Source of the DNA: Acanthacorydalis orientalis
Lineage: Eukaryota > Arthropoda > Insecta > Megaloptera > Corydalidae
NCBI GenBank assembly: GCA_034766995.1
Contig: CM068317.1
Span: 23,451,001 to 23,515,000 of the forward strand
Length of the DNA stretch: 64,000 nucleotides
Direction of reading: 5' to 3'
Within the stretch, counting starts at the first letter, position 1. Each line of letters begins with the position of its first letter. The position numbers and the translations under genes are program-made. Shown here in pieces: positions 45,603-57,284 of this stretch. The notes below the pieces were generated by a model. That model saw nothing but the letters and a program-made list of their open reading frames with translations. It did not search any database and was not told where the DNA came from.

Positions 45603-45661
<59 letters not shown>
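45603..45661. repeat. (TA)n microsatellite
   Basis: Pure TA array upstream of FAR. Confidence 0.96.
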
Positions 45662-45664
<3 letters not shown>

Positions 45665-45906
45665 GAACGTTATAAAGTGGATAACTCTAGAATATAATTA
45701 TATATTATTTTTTATGGTTTAATGTTTGTCTTAGTTTATTTTTACTTTCTTATTTCGTGTTTTTAAATTTAATAAATACAACCTCGTGTACTTATTGAAT
45801 GTGTAATATTTAAAATTTGTAAAAGTTATTTTTTCATACAGTAATTTAGTCAGAATAATATTACTAGTATGTCCATTAAAAAAAAGAGAACAATGAGGCC
45901 ATTTAA

Positions 45907-46134
45907 CACTTTAAACCTGAAAGACCGAAATTTCGGTCTTTGAGTGAGAGTGTGATGTCAGAAAAAAATATCATTGTGTTTGATTTATATATGTATCCAT
46001 TTGAAAAAATATAATGAACACTGACCTCTTTACAACTTAGATTTCATGGATGGTCAAGTCTGTTAAAATCCCAAAAATCTCCAGGGTACTCAGGTTCAGG
46101 GTGCAATAAGTGTGGGAGTCTAGTGTCCAAACGG
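45907..46134. mobile_element. TTAA-flanked MITE with central palindrome
   Basis: TTAA on both sides (45903-45906, 46135-46138). The ends CACTTTAAACCTGAAAGACC and (reverse complement) CCGTTTGGACACTAGACTCC are loosely related. Contains a perfect 22-bp palindrome at 45920-45941. No ORF. Probably a piggyBac-type MITE. Confidence 0.5.
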
Positions 46135-46191
46135 TTAAAATGCCATTAAGATTGATTTTGAATTTTAAATAGTATTATATATTAGGTGCAC

Positions 46192-46678
46192 AAATTAATT
46201 GGTACCTCTTTTATAGAAAATGAATGTACAGAAAAATGGAATATATTTCAATCCCCAAAATATCCCAAATTATTTTATGTAATTTTGTTCCATCTGTCTA
46301 GCAAGTGATGAATCCCTTGTCGAAAAAAGATGGTGGATTTAAGTCAATGAAGTTGTAATGCATTTTCGGTCCTCCTCCACTGTTGTAGCATTTTTTGTAT
46401 GTTTTATACATCACAACACCTTCCTCTAAAGCTGAAAAAATCATTCCCGCGGCTTCGGTATCATTTTTTTTAACAGGAATGTGAAAAGTACGCAATGCCT
46501 AATATATTGCTTTTCGGATACCATTGTGTTCACTATAGTTTTATGAGGTTATGCCAGTTGTATAGTGTATTTAAATGTTAAGGTTAGTACTTTAAAATCT
46601 AAAAATGACAAGAATTTTATTTAAAACAGTTATGTTTGATTCTATTTAGTTGCATTGAATTAATTTTTACATCTAATA
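46192..46678 (-). mobile_element. mariner-derived MITE, family H copy 3
   Basis: Best-kept copy of the family. The minus strand at 46495-46298 reads MRTFHIPVKKNDTEAAGMIF, then GGGPKMHYNF and FFDKGFITC; in the adjacent frame it reads FFRQGIHHLLDRWNKI, the usual mariner C-terminus. The transposase start and end are thus fused over a large internal deletion. Ends TTAGGTGCACAAATTAATTG and (reverse complement) TTAGATGTAAAAATTAATTC. Confidence 0.8.
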
Positions 46679-46683
46679 TATTA

Positions 46684-46737
46684 CAAAGAGCATAAACTGA
46701 AACGCATTCTGTGTTATATTGAATCATTTAAATACAA

Positions 46738-46780
<43 letters not shown>

Positions 46781-46990
46781 AGATTATGTATTAAACAAAC
46801 TCAAAAATCAATTTTTGGATTTAAAAATTCATGTACTTCACTTATAGGTATCTTGGCGTACATTTCCTCGGTAAGAAAACATGCGAAAAGAAGTGAATAT
46901 GTGCAAGAATATATAATATTTTTAGATTGTTTATAATAGAGATACACACTCATTACTTGAAAGATTATGTGAGAAAAGAATAAGATAGAA
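46684..46990. repeat. block also present inverted at 53605-53880
   Basis: Sequence beyond the H3 element that matches the reverse complement of 53605-53880, including an internal (TA)n and ATTACTTGAAAGATTATGTG against its complement. Together with H3/H4 it makes an inverted duplicated segment of about 800 bp. Confidence 0.85.
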
Positions 46991-47004
46991 TTCAGCTGGA
47001 GTGC

Positions 47005-47209
47005 GAATAGTATGCAATGCCTAATATGCTGCTTCGCTACTGTTTTGTGAGGTTATACCAACTGGTTGGTCAAGATATATAGTGTTTTTAAATGTTAAGG
47101 TTGTCACTTCGAAATCATAAAATAGCGAAAAAATATTTAAATTTAAAACAGAGTTATGATTGATTCAATTTAAAGGCACAGAATTAATTTGTACACCGAA
47201 TATAAATAA
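47005..47209 (-). mobile_element. mariner-derived MITE, family H copy 5 (half)
   Basis: The 5' half only, ending with GCACAGAATTAATTTGTACA; adjacent to the inverted duplicated block. Confidence 0.68.
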
Positions 47210-47396
47210 TCTTTTATGCTTGGTTAATTACGTAATGTTAATTTTGACATAAAGTACACAACTGTATGGTTAAAAGTTCTCAGCATTTGTAATCATTATT
47301 TTAATTAACTTTAAAAACATATGAATGTGTACTGAAATATTTTTAGATATTAACATTATCAAAACTTAGTGGTATAGTTCTGGTATTGTGAGAGTA

Positions 47397-48318
47397 CGAG
47401 GTCAGACAATTAAGTAATGCGACCGATTTTTTTTCTCGGCCTGTGGTAACACTGCGAACCTGTAACTCCGCCACCGTAATAGCAGATCCCTACTCTCTCG
47501 ATTGAGGCCTTGACCACCTTCGTACGATCATTTCTTCGCCAGCTGTTTAGTGTTTTGTAACAACGCGCGAGTAGTGCATGTCACGAAGCCCACCGAATGA
47601 ACATCGCTCAAGATTGTCTCGAGCAGGTTGAAAGTGATCCTACTCTTCTCGATCGAGTTATTACTGGTGATGAAAGTTGGTTCTTTCAATATGACCCCGA
47701 AACTAAACGACAAAGCCAACAGTGGCTGTCCCCTGGAGCACCAAGGCCAAAGAAGGCGAGAATGAGCAAGTCCAAAGTGAAAACCATGTTGATTTGCTTC
47801 TTCGACAGCAAAGGGGTGGTTCGCAAAGAGTTCGTACCACCTGAACAAACCGTAAATCAAGTATTCTACCGCAATGTGCTCGAAAAATTACGAAAAAAGG
47901 TGCTCAGAGTGCGCCCAGAGATCGCGAAGACTTGGGTTCTGCATCACGACAATGCTCCCTGTCACAGTGCGTTCAGTGTCTCTCAGTTTTTGGCGTCTAA
48001 AGGCATCGCAACGTTACCACAACCGCCCTATTCACCGGACATGTCACCCTGCGACTTTTTCCTATTCCCCCATATGAAAAAATTCGTCAAAGGTCGACAT
48101 TTTGACTCCGTTGAAGATATCCAAGAATCTGTGACGAGGGTACTCGGAGAGGTCCCACAAGAAGTGTTCCAGAATTGTTACGAAAACTGGAAAACTCTCT
48201 GGAATAAGTGTATAGATGCGCGAGGGGACTACTTTGAAGGGGATCGCAGCGATGTACCTTAATTTTTAAATATACTCGATTTTTGAATTTTGTCGCATTA
48301 CTTAATTGTCTGACCTCA
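47397..48318 (+). mobile_element. mariner copy A3, internal-deletion derivative
   Basis: A 922-bp sister of A1 with the same deletion junction. The plus-strand frame 47597-48262 encodes 221 residues starting MNIAQDCLEQVESDP, with TGDESWFFQYD, LHHDNAPCHSA and YSPDMSPCDFFLFP, differing from A1 at only a handful of residues. The left TA (47395-47396) is intact; the right end reads CTCATC where CTCGTA is expected, so one terminal base and the TA have changed. Confidence 0.93.
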
Positions 48319-49594
48319 TCATATTTAGAGTTCAAAGGTAGAGAAATTTTTTTTTTGTTAACTTTATATTTTAATAAATATTACATACTGAACATTTCTT
48401 ACAATTACAACATTCACTTTTATTTAAAAACGAAATTATTTTCTTTTTTAATTTCCCCCTACTGCTTACCGTTTCACTGATTTTATGTGTATTGAAAGTG
48501 AGATAATGAAATTTAGGTTTTCCGGTAATAATTTAGTTGAATAAATAAATTATGTTTGAAATACACTAGACATTTGGAATTAAAACAATCACAAAATTAT
48601 TTCAGAAAAATAGGTAATTTTATTTCATTTTCTCAGTAAAAAACAGTTTTTGTAAATGTTAGTTAATCTAATTTTTAATTCATTGAGATTATCATTGTGG
48701 TCTGTGTTAATAAACATATAATGCTTTTTATAACATCCGGTAATAAAAGAAAGTACAAATGACCTGAGGGTGTTTAACCACAAAATAGCTAACTTTTATG
48801 TAAATAAACGAATTGTAATTAGTTCATGGTCACGTATGACCAATTAACAAATCATTATTATGCAATTTTAAGGTAAAACTAACAAATCCGTTCGGTCATT
48901 AATACGCACATTAATTACATATTGACTAATCGCTTATCAACTCTAAACAAATAGTGTAAAGTGTGTTTGTAGAGTATGTCTATGTGTACGATACTTGTTC
49001 AGATAGAGAGGAATTCTTAATTATTCCATCTGAATAGTTTATATGTATTTGACAAGGACACATGGGGTTGTTATGGTAAATAACGTTAAAATATTAAGAA
49101 ACAGTCTTTATTGATTTAATATTAGACCGACAGATGAGACAATTATGACAATATTATGAATATAAAATTAATTTTTATTATTCAGTTTATTGCTAATGTT
49201 CGTTTGAATTGTTTAAATTAGTATTTTGATTTAAAATTGTGATTGTTAATGTATGTAATATATTTAATTGTTTCAATGTTAATTTGATTTAAAATTAAAA
49301 AACCTGCATAGATTTTATGTTTTTTCATATTTTTGAATAATTGAGACAATTTTATTTTATAGTAAAAAAAAGAAAAATTTAAATTTTATTTACTGGTAAA
49401 ACTGTTTTAGAATAATCTCGAACATTTTTTTTTTAAAAAGTACTAATTTTAACATTAATCATGTAGTTACTATTAAATATTAATTAGTCTCGGATCATGA
49501 GCCATCCTCAGATAGTTTGTTATTAAGATTAATGTTTATCAGTCAGTTAGCAGACGATACGTCAAAAACCAAATTATTTGTGATACATAAATAT
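48319..49594. other. AT-rich intergenic DNA, no gene seen
   Basis: No coding signal or recognised repeat. Confidence 0.5.
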
Positions 49595-49595
49595 T

Positions 49596-50164
49596 ACGTT
49601 GGTAGAAAATTAATTGCGGTTTTTATTGACTGAATTCTAGCCTTAATTTTGTTCAATGAGTGTCATTTCATCGTGTTCATGTTAATATAATTTTAAAGTG
49701 CATTTTTATGTCTGTATTTTGGTAACATCGACTTTGATTTTATTATTAATTTTGCTTCAAATTGAGCTATTGAATTAAAGATGGAAAAGAAGCAAATAAG
49801 AGCATTTTTTTGTACGAGTTCAAAACGGATGTTAAAGTAACAGAAACTGCTCGTAAACTAAACGATGCTTTTGGTGTGGGTACTGTTAAGGAATGTACGG
49901 TGCAATGGTGATTCTAGCTGAAAATTTTATGTTGGAGACGAGAGTCATAAAGATTAAGAAGGTCACGCGCGTCCTTCTTCAGTTCATAACGAATAAATGA
50001 AGACGATTGTTAAATCAGAACTATGCACAATAATTTGAGAGATTGCACAAAAGTTAAGAGTCAGTCATCAGACAGTTCTGGATCACTTAAAAACAACTAG
50101 AAAATAAAGAAAATGTAAATCAATTTGAAAGTCATAAACCGTAATTATTTTTCTTCCAACCTAA
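49596..50164 (+). mobile_element. cecropia-like mariner derivative F4 (HTH region only)
   Basis: About 570 bp, plus-strand. It includes MEKKQIRAFF near 49782, KLNDAFGVGTVKECTVQW, and a worn second helix-turn-helix before the 3' repeat with AACCGTAATTATTTTTCTTC. The catalytic domain is deleted, as in F2 and F3. Confidence 0.8.
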
Positions 50165-50215
50165 TACTTAAGTGATTTATTAAGACCGCCATAACAATAT
50201 TTTAACAGAATGACA

Positions 50216-50217
<2 letters not shown>

Positions 50218-50290
<73 letters not shown>

Positions 50291-50302
50291 AGAGGGAGAA
50301 TA
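50218..50302. repeat. (TA)n-(GA)n microsatellite
   Basis: TA array followed by GAGAGA and GGGAGGGAGAGAGGGAGA; the only purine-rich tract of this kind in the window. Confidence 0.96.
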
Positions 50303-51320
50303 AATATAAATTCATTAATCCATGTAATTATATTGTGCATGTAATTTATTATTTATTTTCTAATCCATTAAGTTCAAAAAAATGATTAGAACTTTATTTT
50401 TATGTTATAAAAAGTTATAACTATTTTAATAAAATTATTTTCTACAGTTTTTTTAATTACAGTTTTCAAGTTTAATTGAACATCAACTAACCAATATAAT
50501 AAATCAGATACATTCGTTTATTTCTCATATCACTAACACACATGTGCTTTTGTGTGCGTTTCTATGCAAATCACATTAATAATTCATGATGATGAGCGAA
50601 TAATAGTATTGAAGCAAAAAAATTATCATTGACTCAATTAAATATACAAAAATACTTTTATATATATACAATATCTTAGATTATTTTTCTTAATACGAAA
50701 TCTTTTCTCAATAACCGTTGAATTCAATTTGGTATTTCAATGCTAGATTCATTGATTGACTTAGAAACTAGTTTTTTGGGTCCATGAACTCTTTCATCCA
50801 TTGCAAATACATGCTAATATTTTTCATAACTTTCAGTTTCGTTATCTTTCAGTTTTGACATTTAAAATTAATTATTGTTTTTTTGACGAATGTTGCTCTA
50901 TCGGTTTATTGCCATAAAATTGTTTCCAATTAAGGTCAGTATACATTTATATATACACAATACATGTATATATTAGATATTATGATGCAAATTTATGTAT
51001 GAGCATAATTTTATTTTTTTCTTTATAATGTTTTTAAAATATTTGTAAGTAATAAATGCATAATAGATAAAACATTTCCTTATATTAAATATTATTGGTT
51101 TTGAAGTTATATTCTTTTTAATTTAAAAAAGTTGATATTTGATTTCAATGAAGGAAATTGAAAAGATCAGGAAAAAGGATCTAAAATTTAAAATTCAATA
51201 CGAATGTATGCTTTTCGAAAACACTAAAAGGAGCTGTAAACAATAAAAATTATAATCGAAACTTATCGTAAAATTAAATACGATTTTTTCAACTATTATT
51301 TGAATAAAAATTATTAATAT
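50303..51320. other. AT-rich intergenic DNA, no gene seen
   Basis: No coding signal or recognised repeat. Confidence 0.5.
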
Positions 51321-51323
51321 TAA

Positions 51324-51391
51324 GGGGGTTTAAGGGCTTTACCCACTAGTCGCTACGCCCGCTAAACTCTAAGGGGGTACGCCCCCGCTAG
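51324..51391 (+). mobile_element. possible Helitron 3' terminus
   Basis: A sharply GC-rich patch ending in the hairpin GGGGG-TACG-CCCCC (51373-51386), then G and CTAG followed by T. Helitrons end in a hairpin and CTRR before a host T. The hairpin is closer to the end than usual, and no 5' TC end or helicase was found. Confidence 0.38.
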
Positions 51392-51416
51392 TATCGTATA
51401 TATTCGCTCAATATTG

Positions 51417-51417
<1 letters not shown>

Positions 51418-51472
<55 letters not shown>
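51418..51472. repeat. (TA)n microsatellite
   Basis: Pure TA array just left of repeat S copy 2. Confidence 0.96.
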
Positions 51473-51476
<4 letters not shown>

Positions 51477-51702
51477 GTTATTGTTATGTATCCATCCTCA
51501 CTGCTGTACTTATTTATAAATGTGTCACGGCCTGACTAATGAATTTCAACTGACTTGTCAATAGCTAAGTTATGTATCCGTCTTAATACAAGTTTCTCAC
51601 GTTCCTGTCGTGATCTCTGTGTTCACACGCTTAAATAAAATGCAATTTCATCATTGACAACAGTGTATAAACGGTAGTTGAGATCTCATAAGTCAGTTTC
51701 AT

Positions 51703-51867
51703 TCGGACCTCCGCATCCCTACGATCGATGAGTTTGTTCGTCGACAGGCTCGTCGTTTGTATGCGCGTGCGAAGTCCAGAGGCAACGCCCTGGTCCGTCG
51801 ACTAGGACAAAATGAACTCACTGCCGAATACTGCTCCTATGAGAGGCCTAGCCTTCTATTGGAATAG
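51703..51867 (+). pseudogene. LINE reverse transcriptase C-terminal fragment
   Basis: Open plus-strand frame without an ATG, reading SDLRIPTIDEFVRRQARRLY, then ARAKSRGNALVRRLGQNEL and a stop at 51865-51867. The pattern of a hydrophobic-x-I/V-xEF/Y-RR-ARRxY followed by NxLV is typical of the last residues of Jockey-like non-LTR polymerases. The composition is far richer in GC than its surroundings. Everything upstream of the C-terminus is missing. An overlapping frame at 51812-52069 is incidental. Confidence 0.6.
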
Positions 51868-52058
51868 GGTGAGGTGGCTGATGGTCCTCGATTCGGCATT
51901 TGCCATTCAAAGAGTCAGTAAGAGGCTTGCCTTCACTGGCAGGCCTGGAGCTCCGCTGACTTCCACCAAGACGCGACTCCCAGTTGGGGGTCCTGGGAAA
52001 TGCTCCTTCATTCGCGAAAGTCCTCCTTCCCAAGCATCGCACAAGTGTTATGAGCTTC

Positions 52059-52225
52059 TCGAGTCGTGAGCATATATGCTCGCCACTCAAGTAAAGCAAG
52101 GACCCCTCAGGCCTGAGCAGCTATTCTAGGTCATAAGCCAGTATCCCGAGTCGTGAGCTTACATGCTCGGTACTCATGGAAAGCAAGGGCCCTTCAGGCC
52201 TGCGCTGCTATTCGGGTTCAATAAT
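52059..52225 (+). repeat. 87-bp tandem repeat in the LINE 3'UTR
   Basis: Two units starting GAGTCGTGAGC at 52061 and 52148. Each holds a small palindrome (GAGCATATATGCTC; GAGCTTACATGCTC) and CCTTCAGGCCTG-like sequence. Confidence 0.85.
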
Positions 52226-52534
52226 TAAGTTACAATCAAGTAACAATCATGTAACAGTCAAGTAACAGAACGAGTGTGGTTATATTCATCATAGTAACAA
52301 CAATTAAACAATAATAGTAAACAAATATTTGTTGTGTTTTATTTCAAACCTGCAGCATTTATGTTATAAAATATACAAAATATAACATAAAATTATTATA
52401 GTATGTGCATATAATCATTCTCAATGTTGACTGCTAGTGAGTGTGTTCGCTTCACAAGTATATTGCAACGTTATTTTACAAAGTCGCAAATATCATTGTA
52501 ATTGTTATGCTAGGGTACCTCAGGAACGATCCTA

Positions 52535-53583
52535 AAATTTCTTCCCACCAAACCAAATTTTCAAGTTTAGGAAGTGGAAGAAGTTACACGGGGTCAAGAC
52601 CGGACCGGAGAATAGGGTGAATGAAGTATCAATTCGAAGCCTAATTCGTGCAATTTTGCCATTGCGACCGTCGATTCGTAGGACGGCGTGTTGTCCTGGT
52701 CGAAGAGTACTTTTTTGTACGCTAATATTGGCCGTTTTTGTTTCAGCTCTTCTTCAAAACGCTCCAATATTGTTGCATAATAGGCTCCTGTTATCGTTTT
52801 TCTCTTCGTCAAGTAGTTGATTTGGATGATTCCTTGCGAATCTTGAAAAAACAGTGATCATCATCTTCCCGACCGACAAAACGGTCTTCACCTTCTTCGA
52901 TGCACTTTCACCAGTCGTTTTTAACTGCTTTGACTGCTGCTTTATCTCAGGTGTATGAAGGATCAATTCGAAGACTAATTCGTGCAATTTTGCCATTGCG
53001 ACCGTCGATTAGTACAACGGCGTGTTGTCCTGGTCGAAGAGTACTTTTTTGTACGCCAATATTGGCTGTTTTTGTTTCAGCTCTTCTTCAAAACGCTCCA
53101 ATATTGTTGCATAATAGGCTCCTGTTATCGTTTTTCTCTTCGTCAAGTAGTTGATTTGGATAATTCCTTGCGAATCTTAAAAAAACAGTGACCATCATCT
53201 TCCCGACCGACAAAACGGTCTTCACCTTCTTTGATGCACTTTCACCAGTCGTTTTTAACTGCTTTGACTGCTGCTTTGTCTCAGGTGTATGAAGGATCAA
53301 TTCGTAGCGACAGTTGATTCGTAGGACGGCGCGTTGTGGTGGATCAATGTTGTATCCACGGTGACGAATCGACGTAAAAAGGCATGCTCGTGTTTTTTTT
53401 CATTTTTACAGCAACTGCTGCAATGCTCGCTTCAAACATCTGTAGAACATGAACAACGCGTCGCTTCTAACTGAAATTCCGCCTACGCTGTTTTGAAAAG
53501 TGATACTTGATAGCCGTGACGTTACCAGATGAATGGTGGCGCCATAGCATAGAAAATTACCAAACTTATTCAAACGACCCACG
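52535..53583 (-). mobile_element. irritans-like mariner C3 with internal tandem duplication
   Basis: Minus-strand relic; 5' end at 53583 (CCCACGTA edge), 3' end truncated near 52535. It carries the same N-terminal deletion as C1. Its middle (about TPETKQQSKQLKTTGESA to TVAMAKLHEL) occurs twice in tandem with a 334-bp period, so the second catalytic region (VLFDQDNTPSYESTVAMAKL) is present in two copies. Frames are broken. Confidence 0.87.
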
Positions 53584-53604
53584 TATGCAAATTCTGCTTT
53601 CGAA

Positions 53605-53900
53605 ATTATAAATCTTATTTTTTTCTCACACAGTCTTTCAAGTAATGAGTGTGTATCTCTATTATAAACAATCTGAAAATATTATATATTCTTGCACATA
53701 TTTCACTTCTTTTCGCATGTTTTGTTACGGAGGAAATATACGTCAAGATACGTATAAGTGAAGTACATGAAATTTTAAATCCAAAAATTGATTTTTGAGT
53801 TAGTTTAATATATAATATCATATATATATATATATATACATGTATTTAAATGATTCAATATAAAACAGAATGTGTTTCAGTTTATGCTGTTTATAATATA
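53605..53900. repeat. inverted copy of 46684-46990
   Basis: Reverse complement of the block beyond H3, with its own (TA)n at 53821-53838; next to H4, as expected if the two regions are an inverted duplication. Confidence 0.85.
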
Positions 53901-54400
53901 TTAGATGTAAAAATTAATTCAGTGCCTCTAAATAGAATCAATCATAACTCTGTTTTAAATAAAATTCTTGACGTTTTTGGATTTTAAAGTGCTAACCTTA
54001 ACATTTAAATACACTATACCTCTGGCATAACCTGATGAAACAGTAATGAACACAATGGCGTCCGAAAAGCAGTATATTAAGCATTGCACACTATTCGCAT
54101 TCCAGTTGAAAAAAATAGTGATGAAACCGCGGAAATGTTTTGTTCAGTTTTAGAAGAAGGTATTGTGACACATAAAATGTATAAAAAATGCTAAAACAGT
54201 AGAATAGGATAGAAAATGCATCACAACTTCATCAACTCAAACCCGCTATCTTTTTTCGATGAGGGATTCGTCACTTATCAGACACATGGAGCAGAGTTAT
54301 TCAAATTAATGTGAGATATTTTGAAGATTGAAATGTATTTCATTTTCCCGTAAACATTCATTTTATATAAAGTAGTCACTGAATTAATTTGTAAACCTAA
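53901..54400 (+). mobile_element. mariner-derived MITE, family H copy 4
   Basis: Reverse-orientation partner of H3. It includes ASEKQYIKHCTLFAFQLKK near 54058, the internal deletion, and the fused C-terminal segment, and ends with GAATTAATTTGTAAACCTAA. Confidence 0.8.
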
Positions 54401-54685
54401 TTTTTTTTGGATATTGCGTAAATTAACAAATATTTCTATTAAGGAGAGCGCGCATTACTGTTAATATGATGATTATAATGTAGTTTCAATGTTCCTATAT
54501 ACAACAAAATATATTTAAGGAATATCCACATCGAAACTATTTCTGAAAATTAATAATACTATGAAAATAAAAATATTCAGCGCATATTTAAGAAAGGAGA
54601 CAAAATAGATTAGCAGTAGTTAAAATTTAGAAATTTAAATATTTAGCTAAGATAGTGGTTTTCTTATTAATAATATACACTATGT

Positions 54686-54689
<4 letters not shown>

Positions 54690-54731
<42 letters not shown>
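54690..54731. repeat. (TA)n microsatellite at LINE edge
   Basis: Pure TA array directly at the truncated 5' edge of the RTE-like element. Confidence 0.95.
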
Positions 54732-54734
<3 letters not shown>

Positions 54735-54735
<1 letters not shown>

Positions 54736-55330
54736 GAAATATTACTATCTAGGCCAGCATATCAACAAAGATGGATCATTCACTGAAGAAGTAAATAGGA
54801 GAATAAAAATGGGATGGAGCTCTTTTGGACGAAACGCCTCGATATTTAAATCAACAATCCCTCTCTGTTTAAAGAAAAAAGTATTCGATCAGTGTATACT
54901 ACCGGTCCTTACCTACGGCAACGAAACATGGGTGCTTAACGCCAAAATAGTTCAAAGACTCCAAACAACACAACGAAGTATGGAAAGATGCATGTTGGGA
55001 ATAACAAGAAGAGATAGAAAGAGAATAGAATGGACATGAAAACAAACAGGAGTCACAGATATAATAAGAAGAATAAAGAGTCTGAAATGGAAATGGGCAG
55101 GACATATCGCAAGAAGAGAAGACAACCGATGGACAAGAGAAATTATTGACTGGGAACCAAGGAATATAAAAAGACCCAGAAAGAGACCAATGAACAGATG
55201 GGATAAGGATATTAAAAACTTTCTTGGAAATCTATGGAAAAGAGAGGCACTGAATCGAACAAAATGAAAAATCATGGAAGAGGCCTTTATCCAGCAGTGG
55301 ATTAACAGAGGCTGAAGATGGTGATGATGT
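54735..55330 (+). mobile_element. RTE-like LINE, 3' fragment R1
   Basis: The plus strand encodes the end of a LINE polymerase: YLGQHINKDGSFTEEVNRRI, FDQCILPVLTYGNETWVLNA, QRSMERCMLGITRRDRKRIE, a stop where Ile/Arg is expected, then TDIIRRIKSLKWKWAGHIAR, RWTREIIDWEPRNIKRPRKR and EEAFIQQWINRG. These are the thumb and post-RT motifs of RTE/BovB-like elements. It ends in GATGGTGATGATG and (TA)n. Truncated and with two in-frame stops, so inactive. Confidence 0.88.
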
Positions 55331-55871
55331 TATGTATATATATATATATATAGAAATAATAAACTTCACTTAATCTTAAATAACACAATCCTTTACGATG
55401 TCATTTTCCGTGGAATGCTAAGGTGCAGATAAATCATCTTTTTCTATACCTTAGCGGTTTAAAGATGATGGTTTCATTATTGAAATACGAATAACCAACA
55501 ATCAAAATGATCAATAATCAATGAATGAAAATTTTTTATAAGAACATTTTGCGTGATTCTTGGAGGAGTAAAAATTCATTTATGAAAGTGAATTTAGTAT
55601 CAAATACTATAGTTGTGATGTATAAAATTGTTTTAAAGTTCAATAAGTTTCACTGTAATTTTATAATTTAAAAATTATAAAATTTCCAAACAGAGAAACA
55701 TGTGGCCGTTCTTTATATATAACGGACAGGTTCTTATTTATTTAAAAAAAGATCTGTATTAATGAAATAAAGATATGTATTTCAATTGAATTACAACAAA
55801 ATATTTAGAAAAATTAATGTTCCTAGATGAATATTTTTAAAATAAAAAATGTCAATATGTATTTTACATAC

Positions 55872-55977
55872 TCGCCAGATCAATTTTATAGCCCTCAGTG
55901 GTGACTATGTTGAGCAGTTAAATGGATTTTTTCCAAAAACAGTGTTTAACTTGCTTTCTTGCCAACGATCCACGTAT
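55872..55977 (+). mobile_element. irritans-like mariner C4, 3' end only
   Basis: Matches the last 100 bp of C2: the GDYVE-stop coding end (GTGACTATGTTGAGCAG), TTTTTTCCAAAAA and the terminal ACGATCCACGTA. Everything upstream is missing. Confidence 0.75.
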
Positions 55978-55999
55978 ATATTGAAATATATAACAAATA

Positions 56000-57248
56000 T
56001 TTATTCATGTTAATTTAATTAGGGCATTTTTATACTGCTCTGAATCCTGAGCAAAGTCGGTGACCTAACATTAATTAACAAATTAATACGTGTTGTGTCT
56101 CTAGTAATCTTATAATTTTTTTTTACTTTACTAATAAGCGTTCTTAAATGTTTTTTCAAACACATTCATCGTTTATAAATGAATAAATCTATTTTTAATG
56201 GGTAGAAGAATATATCAGCTTAAAATTTTCTATAATTATTCTATAATAATAATTAAATCGTTATAACAAATATAACTTTTTATTTTTATTTCTTCTAATT
56301 ATATTTAAATATTAAAATTTTTGCAATGCTATATCTTTTTATTAGTTAGATATTTTTTTTATTATGAAACTATTTGCCTTTAACGCATCATTGCAAAAAT
56401 TGTAAATTAGTTATAAAAAAAAATATTCTATTAAAAATTTGAATAGAATGTATCGTCCGTAGTAAAGTATAAAAAATATGCTTAAAAGCAATGTTTACAC
56501 ATATTATTATTATTAAATAAATAAGACAAATATAAACTCTGTAGAAATGTAACTGTAGTAGGAAGATATTTTTCAAATTGATTGTTAAATCTTGAAAACA
56601 ATATTCTTCCTTAATAATTCGATTTTAAATAATTTATTTTTTAATTATTTCGATTTTATTTTAATTTCGATTTTAATTATTTCGAATTTATTAAAAAAAT
56701 ATGGATCAAAACACGTTTTTGTTAAAAAAAACCTGTTCATATGCAATTAATTATGTATGCAATTACTTTCAGGCTTTAAGTTATTCCCAGAACGCAATTA
56801 ATGATTTTGACTGCATTTGCACTTTTGTAAAATGGAAAACGTTAATTGCAAATCTCACTACTGAAATCACAAATAATTTCGAACTTTTATCTAGTGTTTA
56901 TAAATAAAAATCAATTCACTTATATTAGTGTCAGTATATATTCTCATAAAAAATGTTCTGCAGGTGTACATATATTTTTTAATGTCAGTGGTAACTGTTC
57001 AAAAAGTTATTAATAAGCGAACAATGCAGGAAGGATTGATTATTGCACCTTGACAATTAACCTAAAGCAACAATACGTATATATGTATATAGATTTAATA
57101 GAAAATATCAACATTGATTATATTGACTTTAGTCACTTTCGAAACCGCCAAGGTTATGTTTCGAACAACCGCCCTGTAACAAAACGGCCAAATGGTATTT
57201 CAAATAATTGAAGGTGAAATGCACATACTTTTACGCATAGTATTACTC

Positions 57249-57284
<36 letters not shown>

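Larger units (their letters stand above)
51482..52370 (+). mobile_element. putative LTR-type repeat S copy 2, split by a LINE fragment
   Basis: 51482-51693 and 52240-52370 match the two outer blocks of 15407-15979 in opposite orientation. It starts TGTTATGTATCCATCC. Between the blocks lies a LINE C-terminus (51703-51867) and its 3'UTR. The outer blocks are non-coding. Confidence 0.5.
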
